Origin: CALFXN01 sp964451935
Lineage (GTDB): Bacteria; Synergistota; Synergistia; Synergistales; Aminobacteriaceae
Direction: 5' to 3'
Assembly (NCBI GenBank): GCA_964451935.1
Contig: CAYVKE010000001.1
Coordinates: 1 to 64,000, forward strand
Length of the DNA stretch: 64,000 nt
Below are positions 32,885-41,734 of the stretch, piece by piece. The position numbers were made by a program, and so were the translations under genes. Below the pieces are notes generated by a model that made no database searches, was not told where the DNA came from, and saw nothing but the letters and a program-made list of their open reading frames with translations. Each line of letters begins with the position of its first letter. Positions within the stretch are counted from its first letter, which is position 1.

Positions 32885-34642
32885 GTGAATAAAGTCAAAA
32901 TAGTTTGTACGGTCGGACCGGCCTGTTCCACATTCGATATCCTGAAGGACATGGCGAACGCCGGAATGAGCGTCGCCCGTTTCAATTTCAGTCACGGCAG
33001 ACATGAAGAGCATCTGACCCGACTGAACGTCGTCCGGGATGTCGAACGCGCGCTTGCGAGACCGATTGCGACGCTTCTCGATACGAAAGGGCCGGAGATC
33101 CGGACCGGGGAACTCGAAAACGCCCCTGTCCGTCTCGAACAGGGGCGAACGATAATTTTGACGACCCGGCCGATCATCGGGAACGCTTCGGAAGTGTTCG
33201 TATCCTACAGTCTTTTCCCGCAAGAACTGAAACCGGGGCAGGACGTGTTCATAGACGACGGAACGATACAACTCAAGGTTGAAGAAATTCTGAGCGAGGA
33301 GGTCCGCTGTTCGATTATTGTCGGCGGAATGCTCGGCAATCGCAAAGGAGTCAATATTCCCGGGGCCGATATTTCTCTGCCGGCGCTGTCGGAGAAGGAC
33401 ATCGAGGATATCAGCTGGGGAATCCGGAATGATCTGGATTACCTTGCCGTCTCTTTCGTCAAGAACAGGGAGGATATTGTCAATGTGCGTCGTGTTCTTG
33501 AAGAACGCGGCGGAGCGATGAAGATCATCGCGAAAATCGAAACGAGACAGGCCGTCGAGCAAATCGATGACATCATCGAGGTCGTCGACGGGATGATGAT
33601 CGCGCGAGGAGATCTGGGCGTGGAGATAGCCACGGAACAGGTGCCCCTTGTCCAGAAACGGATCGTCGATCTGTGCCGCGCAAAGGGGAAAGCGGTCATC
33701 GTCGCGACGCAGATGCTCGATTCGATGATCCGGAACCCCCGTCCCACGAGGGCTGAGGCCAGTGACGTCGCTAACGCTGTTCTGGACGGGACGGACTCCG
33801 TCATGCTTTCCGGAGAGACCGCCAACGGAGCGTATCCCGTACAATCCGTCGAGACAATGCGACGAATTGTCGAACGCGCGGAAACCGAGTTCGAAAAATG
33901 GCAACGGCCGCTGCACAGCATCGCCAAAGTTTCGGGTATTCCCGACGCTGTCAGCGGAGCCGCCGTTTCCGTCGCCCGCGACATGAAAGCTTCGACGATC
34001 ATTTCCATGACGAGCAGCGGAAGTACGGCCAAGATGGTGAGCCGGCACAGGCCTCCGTGCGAAATCATCGGATTGACGCCTTCGCTGCGCACCTGGAGGG
34101 AGCTTGCCCTCTACTGGGCCGTTGTCCCGATTCGATGCGGAGAGATTTTCGACGAACGCGACGCCGTCGGTGAAGCGATAAAAACCGTCCTTGCCGAAGG
34201 GGCCATCGACGAGGGCGAACTGGTCGTCGTGACGGCGGGAATGCCCCTTGGGACTCCAGGCTCGACGAATATGCTTCAGGTGCACACTGTTGGCAAGATC
34301 CTTGCACGCGGACTTTCCCTGCTGAAAAAGGAGGCCTCCGGTCACGTTGTCGTCGCGAAGAACGGCCGGGAGGCAGAGCAGAAAATGCACCCGGGAGCCG
34401 TTCTTGTCGCGCATTCCACGGATATCGAGTATATCGGCGCCATGCAGAAGGCGGCGGCCATCATAACGGAAACCGGAGGATTGACGTCCCACGCCGCGGT
34501 CGTCTCGCTGGAACTGGGCATCCCCTGTATCGTAAGCGTGGACCGCGCAATGTCGATCCTGCGGGATGGAATGATCGTTACGGCGGACGGGACACGGGGA
34601 CTCATCTATCAGGGAAGCGTCCGTCTCGGATCCGGAGAATGA
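32885..34642 (+). CDS. pyk: Pyruvate kinase with C-terminal PEP-utiliser domain
   Basis: Converts PEP and ADP to pyruvate and ATP. Of 585 residues, about 1-470 are the kinase (CTVGPACS, FNFSHG, LDTKGPEIRTG, KIETRQAVEQID, MIARGDLGVE). The last ~90 are a swivelling phosphohistidine-type domain with TGGLTSHAAVVSLELGIPCIV, as found in Bacillus-type pyruvate kinases. The GTG start at 32885 gives the conserved N-terminus MNKVKIVCTVGP. It overlaps the Nudix gene by 4 nt. Confidence 0.96.
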   Translation: MNKVKIVCTVGPACSTFDILKDMANAGMSVARFNFSHGRHEEHLTRLNVVRDVERALARPIATLLDTKGPEIRTGELENAPVRLEQGRTIILTTRPIIGNASEVFVSYSLFPQELKPGQDVFIDDGTIQLKVEEILSEEVRCSIIVGGMLGNRKGVNIPGADISLPALSEKDIEDISWGIRNDLDYLAVSFVKNREDIVNVRRVLEERGGAMKIIAKIETRQAVEQIDDIIEVVDGMMIARGDLGVEIATEQVPLVQKRIVDLCRAKGKAVIVATQMLDSMIRNPRPTRAEASDVANAVLDGTDSVMLSGETANGAYPVQSVETMRRIVERAETEFEKWQRPLHSIAKVSGIPDAVSGAAVSVARDMKASTIISMTSSGSTAKMVSRHRPPCEIIGLTPSLRTWRELALYWAVVPIRCGEIFDERDAVGEAIKTVLAEGAIDEGELVVVTAGMPLGTPGSTNMLQVHTVGKILARGLSLLKKEASGHVVVAKNGREAEQKMHPGAVLVAHSTDIEYIGAMQKAAAIITETGGLTSHAAVVSLELGIPCIVSVDRAMSILRDGMIVTADGTRGLIYQGSVRLGSGE

Positions 34643-35229
34643 CGTCTTTTTTTCCGGAGTCCTGGCGAAATTCTCCGATCCCTTCGTGGAGCGAATTATC
34701 GAGCGACGCGCCGAGAGTGGGAGCTGTGCTGGTTCCTTTCTTTCGTTTTCCCGAAGACAGGTATCGCGTTCTCTTTCTTCGCCGTTCACCGGAGATGACC
34801 CATCACGCCGGCGAAATTTGTTTTCCGGGCGGGGAACGGGAAGCCGGAGACGATACTCCCTGGAGCACCGCGGTGCGGGAGGCGTATGAGGAAATTCTGC
34901 TTGATCCCGGGAACGTGGCGCCGGTGTCCCTCTTGCCGGTGGTTCATGCCGCCGTGAGCGGATTCGACGTGTATCCCGTTCTCGGGATCATCGACTGCGT
35001 TGCGGCGGCCAAAAATCTGCGCCCCAACGAAGCGGAAATCGTTTCGTATTGTTTTGCCGATACGGAAATATTCGAGCGCACCCCCTCAATCCGGACGTAT
35101 GAATACCAGGGACGTACGGCGCATTCTCCCGAGTATGTGCTTGAAGACGGTTGCGTCGTATGGGGCGTCACGGGAAAGATCATAGCCAATGTTTTTGAGG
35201 GGCTGAAACGGGAAAGAACGCGACGATGA
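34639..35229 (+). CDS. Nudix hydrolase, CoA pyrophosphatase-like
   Basis: 196 residues. The Nudix box is intact (GGEREAGDDTPWSTAVREAYEEI) and is preceded by the HHAGEICFPGG context typical of the NudL/CoA-diphosphatase group, which hydrolyses CoA to phosphopantetheine and 3',5'-ADP. Substrate assignment is by this local similarity only. The ATG overlaps the pyk stop, and its stop overlaps nfo (ATGA). Confidence 0.85.
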   Translation: MTSFFPESWRNSPIPSWSELSSDAPRVGAVLVPFFRFPEDRYRVLFLRRSPEMTHHAGEICFPGGEREAGDDTPWSTAVREAYEEILLDPGNVAPVSLLPVVHAAVSGFDVYPVLGIIDCVAAAKNLRPNEAEIVSYCFADTEIFERTPSIRTYEYQGRTAHSPEYVLEDGCVVWGVTGKIIANVFEGLKRERTRR

Positions 35230-36074
35230 CGCTCCTTGGCGCGCACATTTCCGTCGCCGGCGGGTTGGAAAAGGCGTTTGATCGCGGAGAATCCCTTGGA
35301 TGCGCGGCGATCCAGATCTTCACGAAGAACCAGCTGCAATGGAGAAGCACGCCGCTCCCGACAGGAGTCTGCGAAAGATTCCTCCGGAGATGGAGCGAAA
35401 GTCCCATTCAGAAAGTCGTGGCGCACGCGTCGTATCTGATCAATCTCGCGGCGCCCGGAACGTTGGGGGAAAAAAGTTCTCTTTCCCTGCAGGATGAAAT
35501 CGAGCGCTGCGATTCCCTCGGAATCTCAGAGATTGTCCTGCATCCCGGCTCTGCAAAGGAGGATCCCATCGAGGACGCGATACGGCTTGTATCGGGGCGT
35601 CTTTGCTCCGTGCTGACGCGGACGGAAGGAAAGAGAGTCCGGATTCTTCTTGAAACCATGGCGGGGCAAGGGGCGTTTCTGGGCGCGAAGCTCGAGGAAA
35701 TTGCGATGCTGGTCGAAGGAGCCGATTGGGACGACCGAATCGGAATCTGTCTCGATACATGCCATCTCTTCGCAGCCGGGTACGATTTCCGGTCGCCTGA
35801 GGCCTACGAGCGGCTTATGCTCTCCGTGGACAGGCTGGTCGGACTTGAGCGGATCGGCTGCATTCACCTCAATGACAGCGTTCATGCGCGGGGACGTCGA
35901 TTGGATCGCCACAGCCATCTCGGAGACGGCGAAATCGGACTGTCGCCCTTCGGATATTTCGTTACCGATGGACGATTTTCCTTCGTTCCGTGTATTCTGG
36001 AGACACCTCTCGAAGGAATCGGCCACGCAGGCGATCTTGCCCTGCTCAGAAAACTACAGGGGGGAGATGAATGA
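35226..36074 (+). CDS. nfo: Endonuclease IV (AP endonuclease)
   Basis: Metal-dependent base-excision-repair enzyme cutting 5' of abasic sites. 282 residues with family signatures: GAHISVAGG at the start, HASYLINLA, LHPGSAK, LLETMAGQG, CLDTCHLFAAGYD and HLNDS...RHSHLGDGEIG. These supply the three-zinc ligands. It is part of a tightly overlapped run (Nudix-nfo-racemase-cdaA) with 4-nt overlaps at both ends. Confidence 0.96.
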   Translation: MTLLGAHISVAGGLEKAFDRGESLGCAAIQIFTKNQLQWRSTPLPTGVCERFLRRWSESPIQKVVAHASYLINLAAPGTLGEKSSLSLQDEIERCDSLGISEIVLHPGSAKEDPIEDAIRLVSGRLCSVLTRTEGKRVRILLETMAGQGAFLGAKLEEIAMLVEGADWDDRIGICLDTCHLFAAGYDFRSPEAYERLMLSVDRLVGLERIGCIHLNDSVHARGRRLDRHSHLGDGEIGLSPFGYFVTDGRFSFVPCILETPLEGIGHAGDLALLRKLQGGDE

Positions 36075-37147
36075 AAGAAAATGCTTTTCCCCGTTTGGTC
36101 GTGTTCCGGGATCGCATCGTCGAAAACACCAGACGCGTTGTCGACCTGTGCCGAAGATCCGGTGTGACCGTAACCGGAGTGACAAAAGGAGTCTGCGCCC
36201 ATCCATGCGTGGTGAACGCCATGTTGGAGGGCGGATGTTCCTGGTTGGCGGACAGCAGGATCGAAAACGTCATGCTTCTCAAAAAGTGCGTTCCCCCAGC
36301 ACCCGTACTGCTTTTGCGCATTCCGATGCCTGGAGAGATCCGGAAAGTGGTGGCGCACGCGGATTGTTGCGCCGTGTCCATGACGGAAACGATTCTTCTG
36401 ATTCAGAGAGAATGCGAACGAACCGAGAGAGTGTATTCCGTGCTCCTCATGTTCGATCTCGGGGATTTGCGCGAAGGCTTCTGGCCTGATGAAATCGACT
36501 CCATTGCCGCGACGCTCCGTTCATGCCCCCGTGTTTGCGCCGCTGGTGTCGGCGTGAATTTCGGCTGTTTTGGCGGGACGATTCCTTCGGTGCGCGCCCT
36601 CGAAGAACTCGTTCACATCCGGGACAGTCTGGAAACGATTCTGGGTGTTCCGATCCCGATGATATCGGGGGGGGCCACGTCGTCGCTTTCTCTTCTCGAA
36701 AAGAGGCTTCTGCCGAAGGGCGTCAACAACCTCAGGATCGGCGAAGGAATTCTCCTTGGACACGACGTCACGCGGATGCAGAACATCCCATATCTCTATC
36801 GAACCACAATGGAGCTGGAAGCCGAAATAGTCGAAATACGCAGAAAGCCCTCTGTTCCGATCGGTGAAATTGCATATGACGCTTTTGGTCGCACTCCTGT
36901 TTTTACGGATCGCGGAATCCGTATGCGGGCGATCGCGGCGATTGGGAAACAGGATGTCGATATAGACGGATTAAAGCCGTGCGATCCCGGAGTGATCGTC
37001 CTGGGGGCGTCGAGCGATCATCTCGTTCTCGACGTCGATGATATGGTTGTCCCTCCTCGAATAGGAGCGACGCTTCGTTTTTCGCTGAATTATTCCGCTA
37101 TGCTCGATCTGGCTACGTCTCCGTATGTTCCTATGGAGATTTTATGA
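36071..37147 (+). CDS. orr: PLP-dependent alanine/ornithine racemase family enzyme
   Basis: 358-residue fold-III PLP enzyme related to ornithine racemase (Orr) of amino-acid-fermenting Clostridia. The probable PLP lysine is K39 in VTGVTKGVCAHP. Further matches are LADSRIENV, MFDLGDLREGFWP, a glycine-rich phosphate site GGATSSLSLL and NNLRIGEGILLG. It makes a D-amino acid or supplies D-ornithine for catabolism; substrate is inferred. No ornithine-degradation genes are adjacent. Overlaps are 4 nt on each side. Confidence 0.8.
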   Translation: MKENAFPRLVVFRDRIVENTRRVVDLCRRSGVTVTGVTKGVCAHPCVVNAMLEGGCSWLADSRIENVMLLKKCVPPAPVLLLRIPMPGEIRKVVAHADCCAVSMTETILLIQRECERTERVYSVLLMFDLGDLREGFWPDEIDSIAATLRSCPRVCAAGVGVNFGCFGGTIPSVRALEELVHIRDSLETILGVPIPMISGGATSSLSLLEKRLLPKGVNNLRIGEGILLGHDVTRMQNIPYLYRTTMELEAEIVEIRRKPSVPIGEIAYDAFGRTPVFTDRGIRMRAIAAIGKQDVDIDGLKPCDPGVIVLGASSDHLVLDVDDMVVPPRIGATLRFSLNYSAMLDLATSPYVPMEIL

Positions 37148-37977
37148 CGAGGGGGGATGTCATGTTCGGCATTTTCCTGTGGCATGATTTTCTTGATATA
37201 GCGATCGTCTCCTTCATCATTTACCGATTGCTTTTGCTCCTTGTCGGGACGCGTGCGATGCAACTCGTCAAGGGGCTTATCATCATCGCGTTTTTGACGG
37301 TTGGTTCCAGGATTATGGACATGAGAACGCTCTCCTGGTTTATGGGAGAGGCTCTCGGAGTATTGCTGATCGCGATTCCGATCGTGTTTCAGCCGGAATT
37401 GAGGAAAATGCTCGAAGAGCTCGGCCGCGGAAATATCTGGCGTCGCGGGAGATCCCAGATGCGGGCCGAATTCTTGAGTCAGGAGATTCTCCGCGCCCTT
37501 GTCTCGATGAAGACGCAGAATGTCGGGGCGCTCGTCGTGCTTCAGCGGAATACCGGACTGAAGGATTTCTGGAGAACCGCAGTGGTTTTGAATTCAGAGA
37601 TTACGCAGGAGATTCTTTCCACGATCTTCTACCCCGGGACTCCGCTCCATGACGGCGCCGTCATCATCGACAGGGATGTCCTCGTCGCGGCGGCGTGTTA
37701 TCTTCCCCTGACGGACAATACCGACATCGCCCGGTGGATGGGAACGCGTCACCGGGCGGCTCTCGGCGTGACCGAAGTGTCCGACGCCATGGCGTTGGTC
37801 GTCTCTGAAGAACGGGGGGAGATCGCCCTTACGATCAACGGCCACCTGTCGCGCAATCTCAAGGATGCGCAGGTTCACAAGTTGCTGCTGCACTATTTCG
37901 GGGCGGAAGAGCCCATGAAGACTTCCTTCTGGAAACGCATTTCCGACAGCGTGAATGCGTTCTGGACGAAGGAATAG
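37144..37977 (+). CDS. cdaA: Diadenylate cyclase CdaA
   Basis: Makes the second messenger c-di-AMP from two ATP. The 277 residues have three N-terminal membrane helices (about 16-34, 39-55, 66-83) and a DAC domain with DGA at 170-172 and RHR at 202-204. ATG 37144 (GGAG upstream, overlapping the previous stop) was taken; ATG 37162 behind GAGGGGGG is an equally credible start. It is followed by cdaR and glmM, the conserved cdaA-cdaR-glmM module in which both partners modulate the cyclase. Confidence 0.95.
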   Translation: MTRGDVMFGIFLWHDFLDIAIVSFIIYRLLLLLVGTRAMQLVKGLIIIAFLTVGSRIMDMRTLSWFMGEALGVLLIAIPIVFQPELRKMLEELGRGNIWRRGRSQMRAEFLSQEILRALVSMKTQNVGALVVLQRNTGLKDFWRTAVVLNSEITQEILSTIFYPGTPLHDGAVIIDRDVLVAAACYLPLTDNTDIARWMGTRHRAALGVTEVSDAMALVVSEERGEIALTINGHLSRNLKDAQVHKLLLHYFGAEEPMKTSFWKRISDSVNAFWTKE

Positions 37978-37986
37978 GAGGATGTT

Positions 37987-39216
37987 ATGGGAGAAAGAAT
38001 GAAAAAAATCGATGATCTTTTGACATCTCCCATGTTCCTGCGCATTATCTCCGTCTTGATCGCGTTCTTCCTGTGGTTCCATGTGGGCGCCGATGACGCC
38101 GTGGAATCCGTGAAAACGTTGCGATGCAAGGTGGAATACCTCAATCTTCCTCCTCAGACGGTGCTGAAAGCCGAAATCGATGAGGTGGACGTTCATGTAG
38201 CCGGCTCCCGGACCGTGATTGCAACGCTCGGGTCCGGAGCCGTAACGTGCGAGGTAGACACACGGGGGCTATCCGTGGGAAAATACCAGCTTGCCGTCCG
38301 TGCAATCCTTCCGAAGGACGTGAAGCTTGTCGATATATCTCCTTCGCAGGTCGCATTCGAAATGATCCGGTTTGTCGACAGACTCGTCCCTGTGGAAATT
38401 GACGTTCACAACGGCATCCCGTCCGGAGTGTATCTCGAATCGGTCGAGATTGTTCCGAAAGACGTAACAATCCGGGGCGTCGAAAAGGATTTAGCGAAGG
38501 TCGGCGCTGCGAAAGTTCGCCCGACGCTGGAACAACTTCAGGGCGGCGGCGAGTTGCTGCTCCCGGTGGAGATAGATAAGTCAGAAGAATTCGAAAAAGA
38601 TGTGACAATTGAACCGAAGAAAATAAAACTGCGGGGAGTGCTCGTCAAAGGCATTCCTCAAAAGACGTTCCCGATTCACGCCAGTATTACGGGAAAACCG
38701 GTTGACGACTTCGATATTCGCTCCATAGCGGTTGAACCGACGGAAGCCATGGTTCAGGGGCCGTACGTGAAGCTGGACGGCTTGAAGACCGTGGAGACGG
38801 AATTGATCGATATCAATGGGGTTGCGGGAGATCAGGAGTACCGGGTCGGGCTTGTAGCGCCGGCGGACGAAGCGCTTCGAGTCGTCGCTCCCGAAACGGT
38901 GCGTGTGTCCGTTTCGCTGAAGCAGCGGACGACATCCCGCGCTTTCTCGAAAGTTGCCGTCGGAATCGAGGGGAAAAGCGTCTACCCCGCATGGGCTGTC
39001 GATCCGTCGTTTGTCAATGTCGTCGTCGAAGGAACGCCCTCGGATCTGGCCGTTCTCGAAAGCGCAGATGTCCCGTTCCGCGCCGTCGTCAACGTAACGA
39101 ATGTGATTTCGAGAAAACTCCTTGTTCCCGTTCTGATTCGTAATATCGCTTCAAAAAAGGTCCGGATTCTCCGGGTAGAGCCCAGAAACGTAACCGTAAC
39201 GGCGATTGTCGATTGA
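37987..39216 (+). CDS. cdaR: CdaR, YbbR-domain regulator of CdaA
   Basis: 409 residues: one N-terminal membrane helix (about 16-34, FLRIISVLIAFFLWFHVGA) and an extracytoplasmic region of roughly four YbbR repeats (about 48-125, 130-215, 222-305, 310-400). In Firmicutes, CdaR binds and regulates CdaA. AGGAGG precedes ATG 37987 by 5 nt. A short AT-rich, lysine-rich patch lies at 38570-38635. Confidence 0.92.
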   Translation: MGERMKKIDDLLTSPMFLRIISVLIAFFLWFHVGADDAVESVKTLRCKVEYLNLPPQTVLKAEIDEVDVHVAGSRTVIATLGSGAVTCEVDTRGLSVGKYQLAVRAILPKDVKLVDISPSQVAFEMIRFVDRLVPVEIDVHNGIPSGVYLESVEIVPKDVTIRGVEKDLAKVGAAKVRPTLEQLQGGGELLLPVEIDKSEEFEKDVTIEPKKIKLRGVLVKGIPQKTFPIHASITGKPVDDFDIRSIAVEPTEAMVQGPYVKLDGLKTVETELIDINGVAGDQEYRVGLVAPADEALRVVAPETVRVSVSLKQRTTSRAFSKVAVGIEGKSVYPAWAVDPSFVNVVVEGTPSDLAVLESADVPFRAVVNVTNVISRKLLVPVLIRNIASKKVRILRVEPRNVTVTAIVD

Positions 39217-39243
39217 TGTATTCGCAGGAAGGTGAGGCACATA

Positions 39244-40635
39244 ATGGAATGTGAAAAGAAGATCCGCTGCCTGTTCGGAACTGACGGTGTGAGGGACGTT
39301 GCGAACAAGGGGCTGATGACGCCGGAACTGGCGCTTCGTCTTGGGCGTTCCTACGTGCTTTACCTGACGGAACGAGGTGCTCCGAGACCGCGTGTCGTCG
39401 TCGGACGAGACACCAGACGATCCGGCGTCATGATCGAAGCGGCCGTAATCGCCGGAATGATGTCCGCTGGGGCGCATGTTCTGACCGCAGGCGTTATCCC
39501 GACTCCCGGGGTGAGCTTCCTTGTGCGGCATCACAGTGCGAACGGCGGTTGCATCATCAGCGCGTCTCACAATCCTGCAGAATACAATGGGATCAAGTTC
39601 CTCGACGGAGACGGATGCAAACTTGCGGATGACTCCGAAGCCTCAATTGAGGAATATCTCGGGGATAATCTCATAGATGATTGGCGACCGACCGGAGCTT
39701 CGATCGGCGTATCGGAAGACGTTTCCTCCGGAGGAACGGACTACGCACGATGGATCATGACGCTTCTGCACGACAGGGACTTGCCGGAAAAAGACGTCGT
39801 CGTCGATTGCGCGAACGGTGCGGCCGTATCGGTTTTCTCGAAAATATCGGGAAGCCTGCCCGGCTGGAGTTTCATAGGAATGAGACCGGACGGACTGAAT
39901 ATCAACGACGGCTTCGGCGTCATGCACATGGCTGCGCTCTCCGGGGAGGTCCTGGCGAAAAACGCCTCCTTCGGAATAGCCTATGACGGCGATGCGGATC
40001 GCGTCCTTTGTGTGGATGGAAAGGGACGGATGATCGACGGAGATATCATGCTCTGGGTTCTCGGACGATGGATGTCCCGTCGCGAAACGCTCGGGAGCGG
40101 AGTCGTCGCCACTGTCATGAGCAATATGGCGCTTGAGGAGCACCTTTCCTCGGAAGGAATCCGCGTTTTCCGTTGTCCGGTCGGAGACAGATACGTCATG
40201 GAGACGATGAGGCAAAAGACGGCTTCTTTGGGTGGAGAGCAGTCCGGGCACATCATCCTTTCAGAATATGTCAAAACGGGGGATGGCCTGTGTACGGGGT
40301 TTCTTTTCCTGCGCGCCTGCATGGAACTCGGAGAGGATATTTCGACGCTGGCGGATCGCTTCGGGCGGTACCCCCAGTTGTTGCGAAATGTGGAAATATC
40401 GGGAGGTTCGAAAATCGGAGCCGAAGAACTCCGCGAACTATCGGAAACCGCGTCGGAGATGCTTGGGGAGGAAGGGCGCGTTCTTATTCGCCCCTCCGGG
40501 ACAGAACCGTTGCTCAGGGTTCTCGTTGAAGCGAAGGATCCCGTGCGCATGCAGGAAGTTTCGGATACGATTCTCGAACGAATCCGAACAACGAGCTTGA
40601 GATCGCCAACCGCTACCCGACAGGGAGGTTTTTGA
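39244..40635 (+). CDS. glmM: Phosphoglucosamine mutase
   Basis: Interconverts glucosamine-6-phosphate and glucosamine-1-phosphate for UDP-GlcNAc. The 463 residues include LFGTDGVRD, the phosphoserine loop ISASHNPAEYNGIKF, the metal loop YDGDADR, the sugar-binding GEQSGH, and the phosphate-binding RPSGTEPLLR near the C-terminus. ATG 39244 with GAGG 6 nt upstream is preferred over the upstream in-frame GTG. GlmM binds CdaA in other bacteria, linking c-di-AMP to wall synthesis. Confidence 0.96.
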   Translation: MECEKKIRCLFGTDGVRDVANKGLMTPELALRLGRSYVLYLTERGAPRPRVVVGRDTRRSGVMIEAAVIAGMMSAGAHVLTAGVIPTPGVSFLVRHHSANGGCIISASHNPAEYNGIKFLDGDGCKLADDSEASIEEYLGDNLIDDWRPTGASIGVSEDVSSGGTDYARWIMTLLHDRDLPEKDVVVDCANGAAVSVFSKISGSLPGWSFIGMRPDGLNINDGFGVMHMAALSGEVLAKNASFGIAYDGDADRVLCVDGKGRMIDGDIMLWVLGRWMSRRETLGSGVVATVMSNMALEEHLSSEGIRVFRCPVGDRYVMETMRQKTASLGGEQSGHIILSEYVKTGDGLCTGFLFLRACMELGEDISTLADRFGRYPQLLRNVEISGGSKIGAEELRELSETASEMLGEEGRVLIRPSGTEPLLRVLVEAKDPVRMQEVSDTILERIRTTSLRSPTATRQGGF

Positions 40636-40639
40636 GGCT

Positions 40640-41518
40640 GTGAACGAACATACTCTCGATTTGAAAGCACCCGTCACAAAATGTCTATTCCCCGCGGCCG
40701 GATTGGGAACGCGTTTCCTTCCGGCGACCAAGGAAACGCCGAAAGAAATGCTTCCCCTCGTGGATCGGCCGATCATCGCATACGGCGTCGAAGAGGCCGT
40801 CGCGTCGGGGTGCGCGGATGTCATCATCATCACCGGGCGGACGAAAAGATCGATGGAAGATTATTTCGACCGTTCCTGGGAGCTGGAAGCGATGCTTCGT
40901 CAGCGTGGGAAGGAAGATCTTCTGTCGATAGTTCGCAACGTGTCCGAAGGAAAGAAGATCGTCTTTGCGCGTCAGCCGGAACCCTTGGGGTTGGGGCACG
41001 CGGTGAATTGCGGCGAACCTTTTTGTCGGAATGACTTCTTCGGCGTCATTCTGCCCGATGATGTCATGATCGGCGAACCGCCCGTCCTGTCGCAGCTCAT
41101 TGCAGTACATGACAGGCTTGGCGGCAGCGTCATCGCGCTTGAGGAAGTCTCCGAGAACGACACGTCCCGATACGGAATCGTCGCGGCGGAATCTGCGGGC
41201 GACGGCATTTACCGGATTCTCGACCTTGTCGAAAAACCGGGCCCGCAGAATGCGCCGAGCCGACTTGCAATCATGGGACGATATATCCTTTCGCCTTCGA
41301 TTTTCCGTCTGATCGAACGGGTTCAACCTGGAGCGGGCGGCGAAATTCAGTTGACGGATGCGATTCGTCTGCTTGTGGATGAGGAGCCTGTCTGGGGCGT
41401 CGTCTATTCGGGGACAAGGCTTGATTGCGGGACGCAATCCGGATGGCTCTACGCGAATGTACGGATGGCGATGAAGGATCCCGTGTTGCGAAAGGTGATC
41501 GAAAGTGCGATTTCCTGA
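40640..41518 (+). CDS. galU: UTP-glucose-1-phosphate uridylyltransferase
   Basis: Makes UDP-glucose for envelope polysaccharides. The 292 residues contain the nucleotidyltransferase start FPAAGLGTRFLPATKETPKEMLPLVDRPII, ILPDDVM and VEKP, all typical of GalU. The GTG at 40640 follows GAGG and begins 4 nt after glmM. Downstream is the glmS ribozyme, so this run covers several UDP-sugar precursor steps. Confidence 0.94.
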   Translation: MNEHTLDLKAPVTKCLFPAAGLGTRFLPATKETPKEMLPLVDRPIIAYGVEEAVASGCADVIIITGRTKRSMEDYFDRSWELEAMLRQRGKEDLLSIVRNVSEGKKIVFARQPEPLGLGHAVNCGEPFCRNDFFGVILPDDVMIGEPPVLSQLIAVHDRLGGSVIALEEVSENDTSRYGIVAAESAGDGIYRILDLVEKPGPQNAPSRLAIMGRYILSPSIFRLIERVQPGAGGEIQLTDAIRLLVDEEPVWGVVYSGTRLDCGTQSGWLYANVRMAMKDPVLRKVIESAIS

Positions 41519-41534
41519 GAGGGGGTGATGCGCG

Positions 41535-41701
41535 GGAAAGAAACTGCGTTTAGGGGAAGCGCCAGGACTGGGTTTTTCCAGTTGACGAGGACGAGGGAGG
41601 ATCGAATCTTCGGCGGATGCCCTCGGGGTGCGGAACACACCCGTAAAGCCTGAAACCCGAAAGACGGGGAGCGATTCCCGGGACAAGGGACGGCGGTTCC
41701 G
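41535..41701 (+). ncRNA. glmS ribozyme / riboswitch
   Basis: Self-cleaving RNA activated by glucosamine-6-phosphate, here in the glmS leader. Diagnostic conserved pieces occur in order: AGCGCCAGGACTGG from 41558, GTTGACGAGGACGAGGG (41581-41597), ATCGA, CGGCGGATGCC (41611-41621), the P4/P4a hairpins and ACAAGGGACGGCGGTTCC at the 3' end. Cleavage is predicted between A41558 and G41559. The 5' and 3' boundaries are approximate. High GlcN6P should destabilise glmS mRNA. Confidence 0.95.
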
Positions 41702-41734
41702 TGTGCGAAAAAAAAGGCGGTGCGAAACGACGCC

